Assembly: GCA_023101725.1 (NCBI GenBank)
Contig: JALJCO010013399.1
Location: forward strand, 1-64,000
From: Atherinomorus stipes
Taxonomy: Eukaryota; Chordata; Actinopteri; Atheriniformes; Atherinidae
Length of the DNA stretch: 64,000 bases
Direction: 5' to 3'
The position numbers and the translations under genes were made by a program. Under the pieces are notes generated by a model. That model had not been told where the DNA came from and made no database searches. It saw only the letters and a list, made by a program, of their open reading frames with translations. Below are positions 1 to 12,818 of the stretch, piece after piece; the stretch's first letter is position 1; the number at the start of each line of letters is the position of its first letter.

Positions 1-3000
1 TTCCCAGTAGAACTTAAACATGTTTTATTCCCAGTAGAACTTAAACATGTTTTATTCTCAGTAGAACATAAACATGTTTTATTCCCCATAGAACATAAAA
101 AACATGTTTCATTCCCAGTAGAACATAAACACCATGTCTCATTCCTTGTAGAACTTAAACATGTTTTATTCCCAGTAGAACATAAAAGACCTGCTTTATT
201 CCCAGTAGAACTTAAACATGTTTTATTCCCAGTAGAACATAAAAAACATGTTTTATTCCCAGTAGAACATAAACATGTTTTGTTCCCAGTAGAACGTAAA
301 CATGTTTTATTCCCAGTAGAACTTAAACATGTTTTATTCCCAGTAGAACATAAACATGTTTTATTCCCAGTAGAACATAAACAACATGTTTTATTCCCAG
401 TAGAACATAAACATGTTTTGTTCCCAGTAGAACGTAAACATGTTTTATTCCCAGTAGAACATAAACATGTTTTATTCCCATTAGAACTTAAACATGTTTT
501 ATTCCCAGTAGAACATAAAAAACATGTTTTATTCCCAGTAGAACATAAACATGTTTTGTTCCCAGTAGAACGTAAACATGTTTTATTCCCATTAGAACTT
601 AAACATGTTTTATTTCCAGTAGAACATAAACATGTTTTATTCCCAGTAGAAGGTAAACATGTTTTATTCCCAGTAGAACATAAACATGTTTTATTCCCAG
701 TAGAACATAAACATGTTTTATTCCCAGTAGAACTTAAACATGTTTTATTCCCAGGAGAACTTAAACATGTTTTATTCCCAGTAGAACATAAACATGTTTT
801 GTTCCCAGTAGAACGTAAACATGTTTTATTCCCAGTAGAACATAAACATGTTTTATTCCCATTAGAACTTAAACATGTTTTATTCCCAGTAGAACATAAA
901 AAACATGTTTTATTCCCAGTAGAACATAAACATGTTTTGTTCCCAGTAGAACGTAAACATGTTTTATTCCCATTAGAACTTAAACATGTTTTATTTCCAG
1001 TAGAACATAAACATGTTTTATTCCCAGTAGAAGGTAAACATGTTTTATTCCCAGTAGAACATAAACATGTTTTATTCCCAGTAGAACATAAACATGTTTT
1101 ATTCCCAGTAGAACTTAAACATGTTTTATTCCCAGGAGAACTTAAACATGTTTTATTCCCAGTAGAACATAAACATGTTTTGTTCCCAGTAGAACGTAAA
1201 CATGTTTTATTCCCATTAGAACTTAAACATGTTTTATTCCCAGTAGAACATAAACATGTTTTATTCCCAGTAGAACATAAACATGTTTTAATCCCATTAG
1301 AACATAAACATGTTTTATTCCCAGTAGAAGGTAAACATGTTTTATTCCCAGTAGAAGGTAAACTTGTTTTTTTCCCAGTGAACATAAACATGTTTTATTC
1401 CCAGTAGAACGTAAACATGTTTTATTCCCAGTAGAACATAAACAACATGTTTTATTCCCAGTAGAACGTAAACATGTTTTATTCCCAGTAGAACTTAAAC
1501 ATGTTTTATTCCCAGTAGAACATAAACATGTTTTATTCCAACTGAACATAAACATGTTTTATTCCCAGTAGAACTTAAACATGTTTTATTCCCAGTAGAA
1601 CATAAACATGTTTTGTTCCCAGTGGAACATAAACAAACTGTTTTATTCCCAGTAGAACATAAACATGTTTTATTCCCAGTAGAACATAAACAACATGTTT
1701 TATTCCCAGTAGAACATAAACATGTTTTATTCCCAGTAGAACATAAACAACATGTTTTATTCCCAGTAGAACATAAACATGTTTTATTCCCAGTAGAACA
1801 TAAACAACATGTTTTATTCCCAGTAGAACATTAACATGTTTTGTTCCCAGTAGAACGTAAACATGTTTTATTTCCAGTAGAACATAAACAACATGTTTTA
1901 TTCCCAGTAGAACATAAACATGTTTTGTTCCCAGTAGAACTTAAACATGTTTTATTCCCAGTAGAACATAAACATGTTTTATTCCCATTAGAACTTAAAC
2001 ATGTTTTATTTCCAGTAGAACATAAACAACATGTTTTATTCCCAGTAGAACATAAACATGTTTTATTCCCAGTAGAACATAAACATGTTTTATTCCCATT
2101 AGAACGTAAACATGTTTTATTCCCAGTAGAACATAAACAACATGTTTTATTCCCAGTAGAACATAAACATGTTTTTTTCCCAGTAGAACATAAACAACAT
2201 GTTTTATTCCCAGTAGAACATAAACATGTTTTATTCCCAGTAGAACGTAAACATGTTTTATTCCCAGTAGAACATAAACATGTTTTATTCCCATTAGAAC
2301 TTAAACATGTTTTATTTCCAGTAGAACATAAACAACATGTTTTATTCCCAGTAGAACATAAACATGTTTTATTCCCAGTAGAACATAAACATGTTTTATT
2401 CCCATTAGAACTTAAACATGTTTTATTCCCAGTAGAACATAAACAACATGTTTTATTCCCAGTAGAACATAAACATGTTTTATTCCAAGTAGAACATAAA
2501 CATGTTTTATTCCCAGTAGAACATAAACATGTTCTATTCCCAGTAGAACTTAAACATGTTTTAATCCCAGTAGAACATAAACATGTTTTATTCCCAGTAG
2601 AACGTAAACATGTTTTATTCCCAGTAGAACATAAACAACATGTTTTATTCCCAGTGAACATAAACATGTTTTATTCCCAGTAGAACGTAAACATGTTTTA
2701 TTCCCAGTAGAACATAAACAACATGTTTTATTCCCAGTAGAACGTAAACATGTTTTATTCCCAGTAGAACTTAAACATGTTTTATTTCCAGTAGAACGTA
2801 AACATGTTTTATTCCCAGTAGAACTTAAACATGTTTTATTTCCAGTAGAACATAAACATGTTTTATTCCAAGTAGAACATAAACATGTTTTATTCCCAGT
2901 AGAACATAAACATGTTTTATTCCCAGTAGAACATAAACATGTTTTATTCCCAGTAGAACATAAAAATGTTTTATTCCCAGTAGAACTTAAACATGTTTTA

Positions 3001-6000
3001 TTTCCAGTAAAACATAAACATGTTTTATTCCCAGTAGAACATAAACATGTTTTATTCCCAGTAGAACATAAACATGTTTTATTCCCAGTCGAACATAAAC
3101 ATGTTTTATTCCCAGTAGAACATAAACATGTTTTATTCCCAGTGAACATAAACATGTTTTATTCCAAGTAGAACATAAACATGTTTTATTCCCAGTAGAA
3201 CATGAACATGTTTTATTCCCAGTAGAACATAAACATGGTTTGTTCCCAGTGGAACATAAACAACCTGTTTTATTCCCAGTAGAACATAAACATGTTTTAT
3301 TCCCAGTAGAACATAAACAACATGTTTTATTCCCAGTAGAACATAAACATGTTTTATTCCCAGTAGAACATAAACAACATGTTTTATTCCCAGTAGAACA
3401 TAAACATGTTTTATTCCCAGTAGAACATAAACAACATGTTTTATTCCCAGTAGAACATAAACATGTTTTATTCCCAGTAGAACGTAAACATGTTTTATTT
3501 CCAGTAGAACATAAAACATGTTTTATTCCCAGTAGAACATAAACATGTTTTATTCCCAGTAGAACTTAAACATGTTTTATTCCCAGTAGAACATAAACAT
3601 GTTTTATTCCCATTAGAACTTAAACATGTTTTATTCCCAGTAGAACATAAACAACATGTTTTATTCCCAGTAGAACATAAACATGTTTTATTCCCAGTAG
3701 AACATAAACATGTTTTATTCCCATTAGAACGTAAACATGTTTTATTCCCAGTAGAACATAAACAACATGTTTTATTCCCAGTAGAACATAAACATGTTTT
3801 TTCCCAGTAGAACATAAACAACATGTTTTATTCCCAGTAGAACATAAACATGTTTTGTTCCCAGTAGAACGTAAACATGTTTTATTCCCAGTAGAACATA
3901 AACATGTTTTATTCCCATTAGAACTTAAACATGTTTTATTTCCAGTAGAACATAAACAACATGTTTTATTCCCAGTAGAACATAAACATGTTTTATTCCC
4001 AGTAGAACATAAACATGTTTTATTCCCAGTAGAACATAAACATGTTTTATTCCCATTAGAACTTAAACATGTTTTATTTCCAGTAGAACATAAACAACAT
4101 GTTTTATTCCCAGTAGAACATAAACATGTTTTATTCCCAGTAGAACATAAACATGTTTTATTCCCAGTAGAACATAAACATGTTCTATTCCCAGTAGAAC
4201 ATAAACATGTTTTATTCCCAGTAGAACATAAACATGTTTTATTCCCAGTAGAACATAAACATGTTTTATTCCCAGTAGAACATAAACAACATGTTTTATT
4301 CCCAGTGAACATAAACATGTTTTATTCCCAGTAGAACATAAACATGTTTTATTCCCAGTAGAACATAAACAACATGTTTTATTCCCAGTAGAACATAAAC
4401 ATGTTTTATTCCCAGTAGAACTTAAACATGTTTTATTTCCAGTAGAACGTAAACATGTTTTATTCCCAGTAGAACTTAAACATGTTTTATTTCCAGTAGA
4501 ACATAAACATGTTTTATTCCCAGTAGAACATAAACATGTTTTATTCCCAGTAGAACATAAACATGTTTTATTCCCAGTAGAACATAAACATGTTTTATTC
4601 CCAGTAGAACATAAAAATGTTTTATTCCCAGTAGAACTTAAACATGTTTTATTTTCAGTAAAACATAAACATGTTTTATTCCCAGTAGAACATAAACATG
4701 TTTTATTCCCAGTAGAACATAAACATGTTTTATTCCCAGTAGAACATAAACATGTTTTATTCCCAGTAGAACATAAACATGTTTTATTCCAAGTAGAACA
4801 TAAACATGTTTTATTCCCAGTAGAACGTAAACATGTTTTATTCCCATTAGAACATCTACATGTTTTATTCCCAGTAGAACATAAACATGTTTTATTCCCA
4901 GTAGAACGTAAACATGTTTTATTCCCAGTAGAACGTAAACATGTTTTATTCCCAGTAGAACATAAACAACATGTTTTATTCCCAGTAGAACATAAACATG
5001 TTTTATTCCCAGTAGAACATAAACATGTTTTATTCCCAGTAGAACATAAACATGTTTTATTCCCAGTAGAACGTAAACATGTTTTATTCCCAGTAGAACA
5101 TAAACATGTTTTATTCCCAGTAGAACATAAACAACATGTTTTATTCCCAGTAGAACATAAACATGTTTTATTCCCAGTGAACATAAACATGTTTTATTCC
5201 CAGTAGAACATAAACATGTTTTATTCCCAGTAGAACATAAACAACATGTTTTATTCCCAGTAGAACATAAACATGTTTTATTCCCAGTAGAACATAAACA
5301 TGTTTTATTCCCAGTAGAACTTAAACATGTTTTATTCCCAGTAGAACTTAAAGATGTTTTATTTCCAGTAGAACTTAAACATGTTTTATTCCCAGTAGAA
5401 CATAAACATGTTTTATTCCCAGTAGAACATAAACATGTTTTATTCCCAGTAGAACTTAAACATGTTTTATTCCCAGTAGAACATCATGTTTTTTTCCAGT
5501 AGAACATAAACATGTTTTATTCCCAGTAGAACTTAAACATGTTTTATTTCCAGTAGAACATAAACATGTTTTATTCCCAGTAGAACGTAAACATGTTTTA
5601 TTCCCAGTAGAACGTGAACATGTTTTATTCCCAGTAGAACATAAACATGTTTTATTTCCAGTGAACATAAACATGTTTTATTCCCAGTAGAACTTAAACA
5701 TGTTTTATTTCCAGTAGAACTTAAACATGTTTTATTTCCAGTAGAACTTAAACATGTTTTATTTCCAGTAGAACTTAAACATGTTTTATTCCCAGTAGAA
5801 CATAAACATGTTTTATTCCCAGTAGAACTTAAACATGTTTTATTCCCATTAGAACTTAAACATGTTTTATTTCCAGTAGAACTTAAACATGTTTTATTTC
5901 CAGTAGAACTTAAACATGTTTTATTTCCAGTAGAACATAAACATGTTTTATTTCCAGTAGAACTTAAACATGTTTTATTCCCAGTAGAATGTAAACATGT

Positions 6001-6612
6001 TTTATTCCCAGTAGAACGTGAACATGTTTTATTTCCAGTAGAACATAAACATGTTTTATTCCCAGTAGAACATAAACATGTTTTATTTCCAGTAGAACAT
6101 AAACATGTTTTATTCCCAGTAGAACTTAAACATGTTTTATTCCCAGTAGAACATAAACATGTTTTATTCCCAGTAGAACATAAACATGTTTTATTCCCAG
6201 TAGAACATAAACATGTTTTATTCCCAGTAGAACTTAAACATGTTTTATTCCCAGTAGAACATAAACATGTTTTATTCCCAGTAGAACATGAACATGTTTT
6301 ATTCCCAGTAGAACATAAACATGTTTTATTCCCAGTAGAACATAAACATGTTTTATTCCCAGTAGAACATAAACATGTTTTATTCCCAGTAGAACATAAA
6401 CATGTTTTATTTCCAGTAGAACATAAACAACATGTTTTATTCCCAGTAGAACATAAACATGTTTTATTCCCAGTAGAACATAAACATGTTTTATTTCCAG
6501 TAGAACATAACAACATGTTTTATTCCCAGTAGAACATAAAAGACCTGTTTTATTCCCAGTGAACATAAACATGTTTTATTCCCAGTAGAACGTAAACATG
6601 TTTCATACCAGT
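1..6612. repeat. 27-bp satellite array, left block
   Basis: Near-continuous tandem copies of a 27-bp unit made of AAACATGTTTTATT followed by CCCAGTAGAACAT, with regular 30-bp variants carrying an extra AAC before CATG. Common variants are AACTT, AACGT and AAGGT for AACAT, CCCATTAG for CCCAGTAG, and a 3-bp shorter form reading CCCAGTGAAC. Because 27 and 30 are both multiples of 3, the frames stay open on both strands (9-residue periods such as HVLFPVEHK on plus and NKTCLCSTG on minus). There is no start context, splice signal or non-repeat domain, so these frames are not taken as genes. The array runs off the left edge of the window. Confidence 0.97.
420..1181. repeat. 381-bp higher-order repeat inside the 27-bp array
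   Basis: Fourteen consecutive units (thirteen of 27 bp, one of 30 bp) with a distinctive order of variants recur in the same order at an offset of 381 bp: 420-800 and 801-1181. A third copy starts at 1182 but diverges after one unit. The variant order is GT, AT, TT with CCCATT, AT with an extra AA, AT, GT, and so on. This is higher-order organisation as in centromeric alpha-type satellites, on a small scale. Confidence 0.85.
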
Positions 6613-7147
6613 CGACATCCGCTACATGTAAGTTATCCCAGCAGCACATAAACGTGGTCCGTTATTCCAGTGACATCAGTCCACATCTGATTTATTGTCA
6701 TAGCGATAACATATTTTTTTCCCAGTAGACCCATGTTTTATCTTCCCGGCTTCATTGATTATAAACATGTTTTATTACCAAGTTGAACTAAACATGTTTT
6801 ATTCGCAGCATCAGTGAGACGCTGGTTTCTCCTCTGCAGCGCGGTGACATTTTCAAAGGCATTACCTCAAACTGAACTGAAACCTCCGGTGTGTCCGGTG
6901 AGTATCTGTGTTTTCCTGCTGTCTCACGCTTCTCCCGAACGCAAAAACATGGCGATACGACATGGCAGCCTCCACCGAGCCGCCCCCTCAACGATGTTAA
7001 ATGAATGAGTACGAACGGAAAATTTAGAACTTCAGAGGAGCACTTCAGTTTGTTGATGGGAGTGATTACTGATTAATGAAAAAACACTTTTGAACCAAAT
7101 AATCAGTTTTTGTGAATAAATAACAGGAAAACTTACACAATATCCCT
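6613..7147. other. Non-satellite interruption of the array
   Basis: From 6613 to about 6810 the sequence is decayed satellite with recognisable pieces (AAACATGTTTTATT near 6760 and 6795) between unrelated bases. From 6810 to 7147 it is unique, ending in ACACAATATCCCTTTAAA, a form I know from the ends of dispersed fish DNA elements. The satellite resumes right after this end, so a transposon inserted in the array and later flanked by expansion is plausible. I see no supported gene here. Confidence 0.6.
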
Positions 7148-10100
7148 TTAAACATGTTTTATTCCCAGTAGAAGGTAAACATGTTTTATTCCCAGTAGAA
7201 CATAAACATGTTTTATTCCCAGTAGAAGGTAAACATGTTTTATTCCCAGTAGAACGTAAACATGTTTTATTTCCAGTAGAACATAAACATGTTTTATTCC
7301 CAGTAGAACATGAACATGTTTTATTCCCAGTAGAACGTAAACATGTTTTATTCCCAGTAGAAGGTAAACATGTTTTATTCCCAGTAGAACATAAACAACA
7401 TGTTTTATTCCCAGTAGAACGTAAACATGTTTTATTCCCAGTAGAACATAAACATGTTTTATTTTCAGTAGAACATAAACAACATGTTTTATTCCCAGTA
7501 GAACATAAACATGTTTTATTCCCAGTAGAACATGAACATGTTTTATTCCCAGTAGAACATAAACATGTTTTATTCTCAATAGAACATAAACATGTTTTAT
7601 TCCCAGTAGAACATAAACATGTTTTATTCCCAGTAGAACATAAACATGTTTTATTCCCAGTAGAACTTAAACATGTTTTATTCCCAGTAGAACATAAACA
7701 TGTTTTATTCCCAGTAGAACATAAACATGTTTTATTCCCAGTAGAACATAAGCATGTTTTATTCTCAATAGAACATAAACATGTTTTATTCCCAGTAGAA
7801 CATAAACATGTTTTATTCCCAGTAGAACTTAAACATGTTTTATTCCCAGTAGAACTTAAACATGTTTTATTCCCAGTAGAACTTAAACATGTTTTATTCC
7901 CAGTAGAACATAAACATGTTTTATTCCCAATAGAACATGAACATGTTTTATTCCCAGTAGAACATAAACATGTTTTATTCTCAATAGAACATAAACATGT
8001 TTTATTCCCAGTAGAACATAAACATGTTTTATTCCCAGTAGAACTTAAACATGTTTTATTCCCAGTAGAACATAAACATGTTTTATTCCCAGTAGAACAT
8101 GAACATGTTTTATTCCCAGTAGAACATAAGCATGTTTTATTCTCAATAGAACATAAACATGTTTTATTCCCAGTAGAACATAAACATGTTTTATTCCCAG
8201 TAGAACTTAAACATGTTTTATTCCCAGTAGAACTTAAACATGTTTTATTCCCAGTAGAACTTAAACATGTTTTATTTCCAGTAGAACATAAACATGTTTT
8301 ATTCTCAATAGAACATGAACATGTTTTATTCCCAGTAGAACATAAACATGTTTTATTCTCAATAGAACATAAACATGTTTTATTCCCAGTAGAACATAAA
8401 CATGTTTTATTCCCAGTAGAACATAAACATGTTTTATTTCCAGTAGAACATAAACATGTTTTATTCCCAGTAGAACATAAACAACATGTTTTATTTCCAG
8501 TAGAACATAAACATGTTTTATTCCCAGTAGAACATAAACATGTTTTATTCCCAGTAGAACATAAACATGTTTATTCCCAGTAGAACATAAACATGTTTTA
8601 TTCCCAGTAGAACATAAACATGTTTTATTCCCAGTAGAACATGAACATGTTTTATTCCCAGTAGAACATAAACATGTTTTATTCTCAATAGAACATAAAC
8701 ACGTTTTATTCCCAGTAGAACATAAACATGTTTTATTCCCAGTAGAACATAAACATGTTTTATTTCCAGTAGAACATAAACATGTTTTATTCCCAGTAGA
8801 ACATAAACATGTTTTATTCCCAGTAGAACATAAACATGTTTTATTCCCAGTAGAACATAAACAACATGTTTTATTCCCAGTAGAACATAAACATGTTTTA
8901 TTCCCAGTAGAACATAAACATGTTCTATTCCCAGTAGAACATAAACATGTTTTATTCCCAGTAGAACATAAACATGTTTTATTCCCAGTAGAACATAAAC
9001 ATGTTTTATTCCCAGTAGAACATAAACATGTTTCATTCCCAGTAGAATGTAAACATGTTTTATTCCCAGTAGAACGAAAACATGTTTTATTCCCAGTAGA
9101 ACATAAACATGTTTTATTCCCAGTAGAACGTAAACATGTTTTATTTCCAGTAGAACGTAAACATGTTTTATTCCCAGTAGAACGTAAACATGTTTTATTT
9201 TCAGTAGAACGTAAACATGTTTTATTCCCAGTAGAACATGAACATGTTTTATTTCCAGTAGAACGTAAACATGTTTTATTCCCAGTAGAACGTAAACATG
9301 TTTTATTCCCAGTAGAACATAAACAACATGTTTTATTTCCAGTAGAACATAAACATGTTTTATTCCCAGTAGAACATAAACATGTTTTATTCCCAGTAGA
9401 ACATAAACATGTTTTATTCCCAGTAGAACATAAACATGTTTTATTCCCAGTAGAACATAAACATGTTTTATTCTCAGTAGAACTTAAACATGTTTTATTC
9501 CCAGTAGAACATAAACATGTTTTATTCCCAGTAGAACATAAACATGTTTTATTCCCAGTAGAACGTAAACATGTTTTATTCCCAGTAGAACGTAAACATG
9601 TTTTATTCCCAGTAGAACATAAACATGTTTTATTCCCAGTAGAACATAAACATGTTTTATTCCCATTAGAACATAAACATGTTTTATTTCCCAGTAGAAC
9701 TTAAACATGTTTTATTCCCAGTAGAACATAAACATGTTTTATTCCCAGTAGAACTTAAACATGTTTTATTCCCAGTAGAACATGAACATGTTTTATTCCC
9801 AGTAGAAGTTAAACATGTTTTATTCCCAGTAGAACATAAACATGTTTTATTCCAGTAGAACTACATCGTAGAACATAAACATGTTTTATTCCCAGTAGAA
9901 CATAAACATGTTTTATTCCCAGTAGAACATAAACATGTTTTATTTCCAGTAGAACATAAACATGTTTTATTCCCAGTAGAACGTAAACATGTTTTATTCC
10001 CAGTAGAACATAAACATGTTTTATTTCCAGTAGAACATAAACATGTTTTATTCCCAGTAGAACATAAACATGTTTTATTTCCAGTAGAACATAAACATGT

Positions 10101-10746
10101 TTTATTTCCAGTAGAACATAAACATGTTTTATTCCCAGTAGAACTTAAACATGTTTTATTCCCAGTAGAACATAAACATGTTTTATTCCCAGTAGAACGT
10201 AAACATGTTTTATTCCCAATAGAACATAAACATGTTTTATTCCCAGTAGAACATAAACATGTTTTATTCCCAGTAGAACATAAACATGTTTTATTCCCAG
10301 TAGAACATAAACATGTTTCATTCCCAGTAGAATATAAACATGTTTTATTCCCAGTAGAACATAAACATGTTTTATTCCCAGTAGAACATAAACATGTTTT
10401 ATTTCCAGTAGAACATAAACATGTTTTATTTCCAGTAGAACTTAAACATGTTTTATTCCCAGTAGAACATAAACATGTTTTATTCCCAGTAGAACATAAA
10501 CATGTTTTATTCCCAGTAGAACATAAACATGTTTTATTCCCAGTAGAACATAAACATGTTTTATTCCCAGTAGAACATAAACATGTTTTATTTCCAGTAG
10601 AACATAAACATGTTTTATTCCCAGTAGAACGTAAACATGTTTTATTCCCAGTAGAACTTAAACATGTTTTATTCCCAGTAGAACATAAACATGTTTTATT
10701 CCCAGTAGAACTTAAACATGTTTTATTCCCAGTAGAACATAAACAT
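7148..10746. repeat. 27-bp satellite array, right block
   Basis: Same 27-bp family as the left block, with its own common variants: CTCAATAGAACAT, TTTCCAGTAG and AACATGAACATG. It stops abruptly at 10746, where a unit runs into GAATTTTCTTGCAC. The block is fairly homogeneous with few 30-bp units, so it has probably been homogenised separately from the left block. Confidence 0.97.
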
Positions 10747-11635
10747 GAATTTTCTTGCACAAACACAAATAACCTAAATTTTTCCACAAATAGCAAAAAG
10801 CTTTTACAGTTGAACTTTTAGGGAAAGCGACCCTCATCAGTTTCAGTGTCCTCCAAACTAAAACACGGCGTTTTCACGCGGCACTCTTCGCGCTTTGAGC
10901 AGTCTGCCCCCCAGCTTTATTTTCGGGCCGACTGGGCTTAGCGCAAGGCTCCTTGGGAAATGTTGTTCTTTACAGATGGTGAAGCTGCTGCTTTGTATTT
11001 GAGTTGTTGTTGTGTTTTACTTCAATGACGTAATTCTTCAAGAATCATAATGTTGATGTTTATATGAGCTAAATGTAACAATGGACACATAAGAAAATCT
11101 ATACAAAAGAATGATTAAACCAAAGAAGGTTACTTTACATTTTTATGAATGATATGAGTGTTTGGCCATAGACTGTAACACAAAACACAGGCTTTTTGCC
11201 CCCCGGTTGCGCGCACAACTGCCAATGTTTGTAAACGTGAAACCCATCTATTGAAATGCCCAATTCACAAAAATAAAAGAAAAAGAAAAAAAAGAAAAGA
11301 AAAGAAAAAAAAGGATTTTACCCTTCAAATATTGCATTTTTAACTAAATAAGGGAACCCCATTACATTTTTTTTAAATAAATATTATCCAACCAATCAAC
11401 ATCTTTCCAAACTTCTGAGAGGGACCCAACAGTACCCTTGATTTATACGTATTGATTAGCAGTGCAGCTTCTGCCAGTCTGAAATCGAAACCACCTCTTT
11501 TACTCCTGTTCATCCAGTAACAGATTTTGGCTTGGCTAGTCGAACATATTCGAATAAAAAAACAATCAATAACAATCAATAACTATGCTATTTAAAAATA
11601 TATATATATCTATATATATATATATATATAAACAT
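10747..11635. other. Intergenic, no gene seen
   Basis: AT-rich unique sequence between the satellite and the first MITE. It holds an A/G low-complexity run (11276-11320) and a TA dinucleotide tract (11598-11630). A minus-strand frame of 68 codons at 11373-11579 has no recognisable features. Confidence 0.6.
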
Positions 11636-12165
11636 ATGGGATGCACGATATTGGAATTTTGGTCACATTTTAAAACTCATGTGGCCGATAACCGATATTG
11701 ATACCGATATTAAAGCTGAAAAAAATAAGTAGTCATTGCAAATAGCAGTTTTGTTATCTGTTCCCGACACTGAAAAATAGGGGTGGGAAAATCTTTTCAT
11801 ACACTGAAATATTGTGATATTTTCATATGTCAATACCAAAGTGATATTTAAAAATATGGTATCGATCTATTTAACTTACAATATCTCGTAAAGTTTTAAG
11901 ATTTTGTTAGTAAAATTGATCAATACCACGTTTTTACATGTCAACATGATATCAGCATATGAAAATACTGCAAAATGTTGCATATTGCATTTTAGAAGTT
12001 TTAAAAATATGTTTTTGAGGAGGAAGAGGACTTTTTTTTAGACTTAGAAACAGCAAGCTGATCGTCATCCTAAATATCGTTTAAATATTGGTGGGGTTGC
12101 CAATGTCTGATACCCAGTTTTAAGGCCGATACTGATAGGGGACCGATTGTATTGTTCATCCCAAA
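11636..12165 (+). mobile_element. Composite palindromic MITE, copy 1
   Basis: Starts GGGATGCACGATATTGGAAT and ends GGACCGATTGTATTGTTCAT followed by CCC, the two ends shared with the copies at 26157 and 47190. Inside is the second palindromic module beginning GGGGTGGGAAAA. This copy lacks much of the module centre. No coding capacity, so it is a non-autonomous DNA element, probably hAT-like from the end sequence (inference). Confidence 0.7.
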
Positions 12166-12166
12166 T

Positions 12167-12197
12167 ACACACACACACACTGTGTGTGTGTGTGTAT
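12167..12197. repeat. (CA)n(TG)n palindromic microsatellite
   Basis: A CA run joined directly to a TG run forms a perfect self-complementary hairpin just outside the MITE end. Confidence 0.85.
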
Positions 12198-12559
12198 TGT
12201 ATTTATTTGTATTTGTGTATGTATTTATTTGTAAAAGCTAAAAGATTTGTTATCAGAAGCAAATGATTTTGTCACGCTAATGTAGTCTATGTAAATGTAT
12301 GTACAATATGTAAAACTGTAACTTCAGCCAGTTTATGCATCAGTGCGTCCCTTCATCATTTAATTGAACAAGATTGTTTTTCGTCATAGAAAGAAAATTT
12401 GACTTGGGGAAAAATGTAATGACACTTTTACAGAAATAATAATAAAGCCGTTTAATTTAGACTGAAAAAACCCTGCTTTGAATTATTATTATTACTTTTA
12501 TCATTATTATTATCATCATCATAATTATCATTTACTATAACAATATGTGACACAGCATT

Positions 12560-12730
12560 ATTGTTTCCGGTTTTTTTTTTCTTTTTTTCTTTTTCTTTTT
12601 TTAAACCAGCGATGACGTCAATTCTATGCGACCTAAGGACCTAAGGCAGCATGGTTCCCACTTGTCCGGCGGAGCCGCGCCGCGTTCAGAGTTTTTAGGA
12701 GAAGTTTGTGGATCGCACAACGTCGACGAC
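12560..12730 (+). promoter_or_regulatory. Putative zcchc4 promoter / 5' UTR with CRE site
   Basis: A perfect palindromic TGACGTCA (12613-12620), the CREB/ATF binding site, lies about 110 bp before the chosen ATG. A T-rich tract precedes it (12570-12602) and the CG content rises sharply from 12650 on. No TATA box is evident. CRE sites close to the start of TATA-less housekeeping genes are common in vertebrates. The transcription start is not determinable from sequence alone. Confidence 0.5.
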
Positions 12731-12818
12731 ATGGAAACGAGCCTGGACCAGAGCGACGGTCCCGGGATAGACGTGGTTTTTCCAGAAAGCGGGAAAGAAG
12801 CGCCATGTTGTCCGCACG
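12731..12818 (+). CDS. zcchc4: zcchc4 exon 1
   Basis: Codes residues 1-29 and ends in phase 1 at ...CCGCACG|gtgagc. It contains the C27-P-H29 start of the GRF finger. A 31-bp minisatellite begins 13 bp after the exon end. Confidence 0.9.

Noticed and set aside
1..10746. Regularly spaced short repeats resembling a CRISPR array
   Set aside because: The units are contiguous with no unique spacers, there are no cas genes, and the genome is eukaryotic.
280..10796. Many long open frames on both strands (up to 375 codons) in the satellite
   Set aside because: They only reflect 27- and 30-bp units lacking in-frame stops. No unique domain, splice signal or start context, and competing frames overlap on both strands.
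12481..12546. AT-rich stretch as an origin or matrix-attachment site
   Set aside because: Only base composition supports it.
12626..12730. Upstream in-frame ATG for zcchc4
   Set aside because: It would add 35 residues unlike the known N-terminus. The ATG at 12731 gives the expected distance to the GRF finger. Not excluded.
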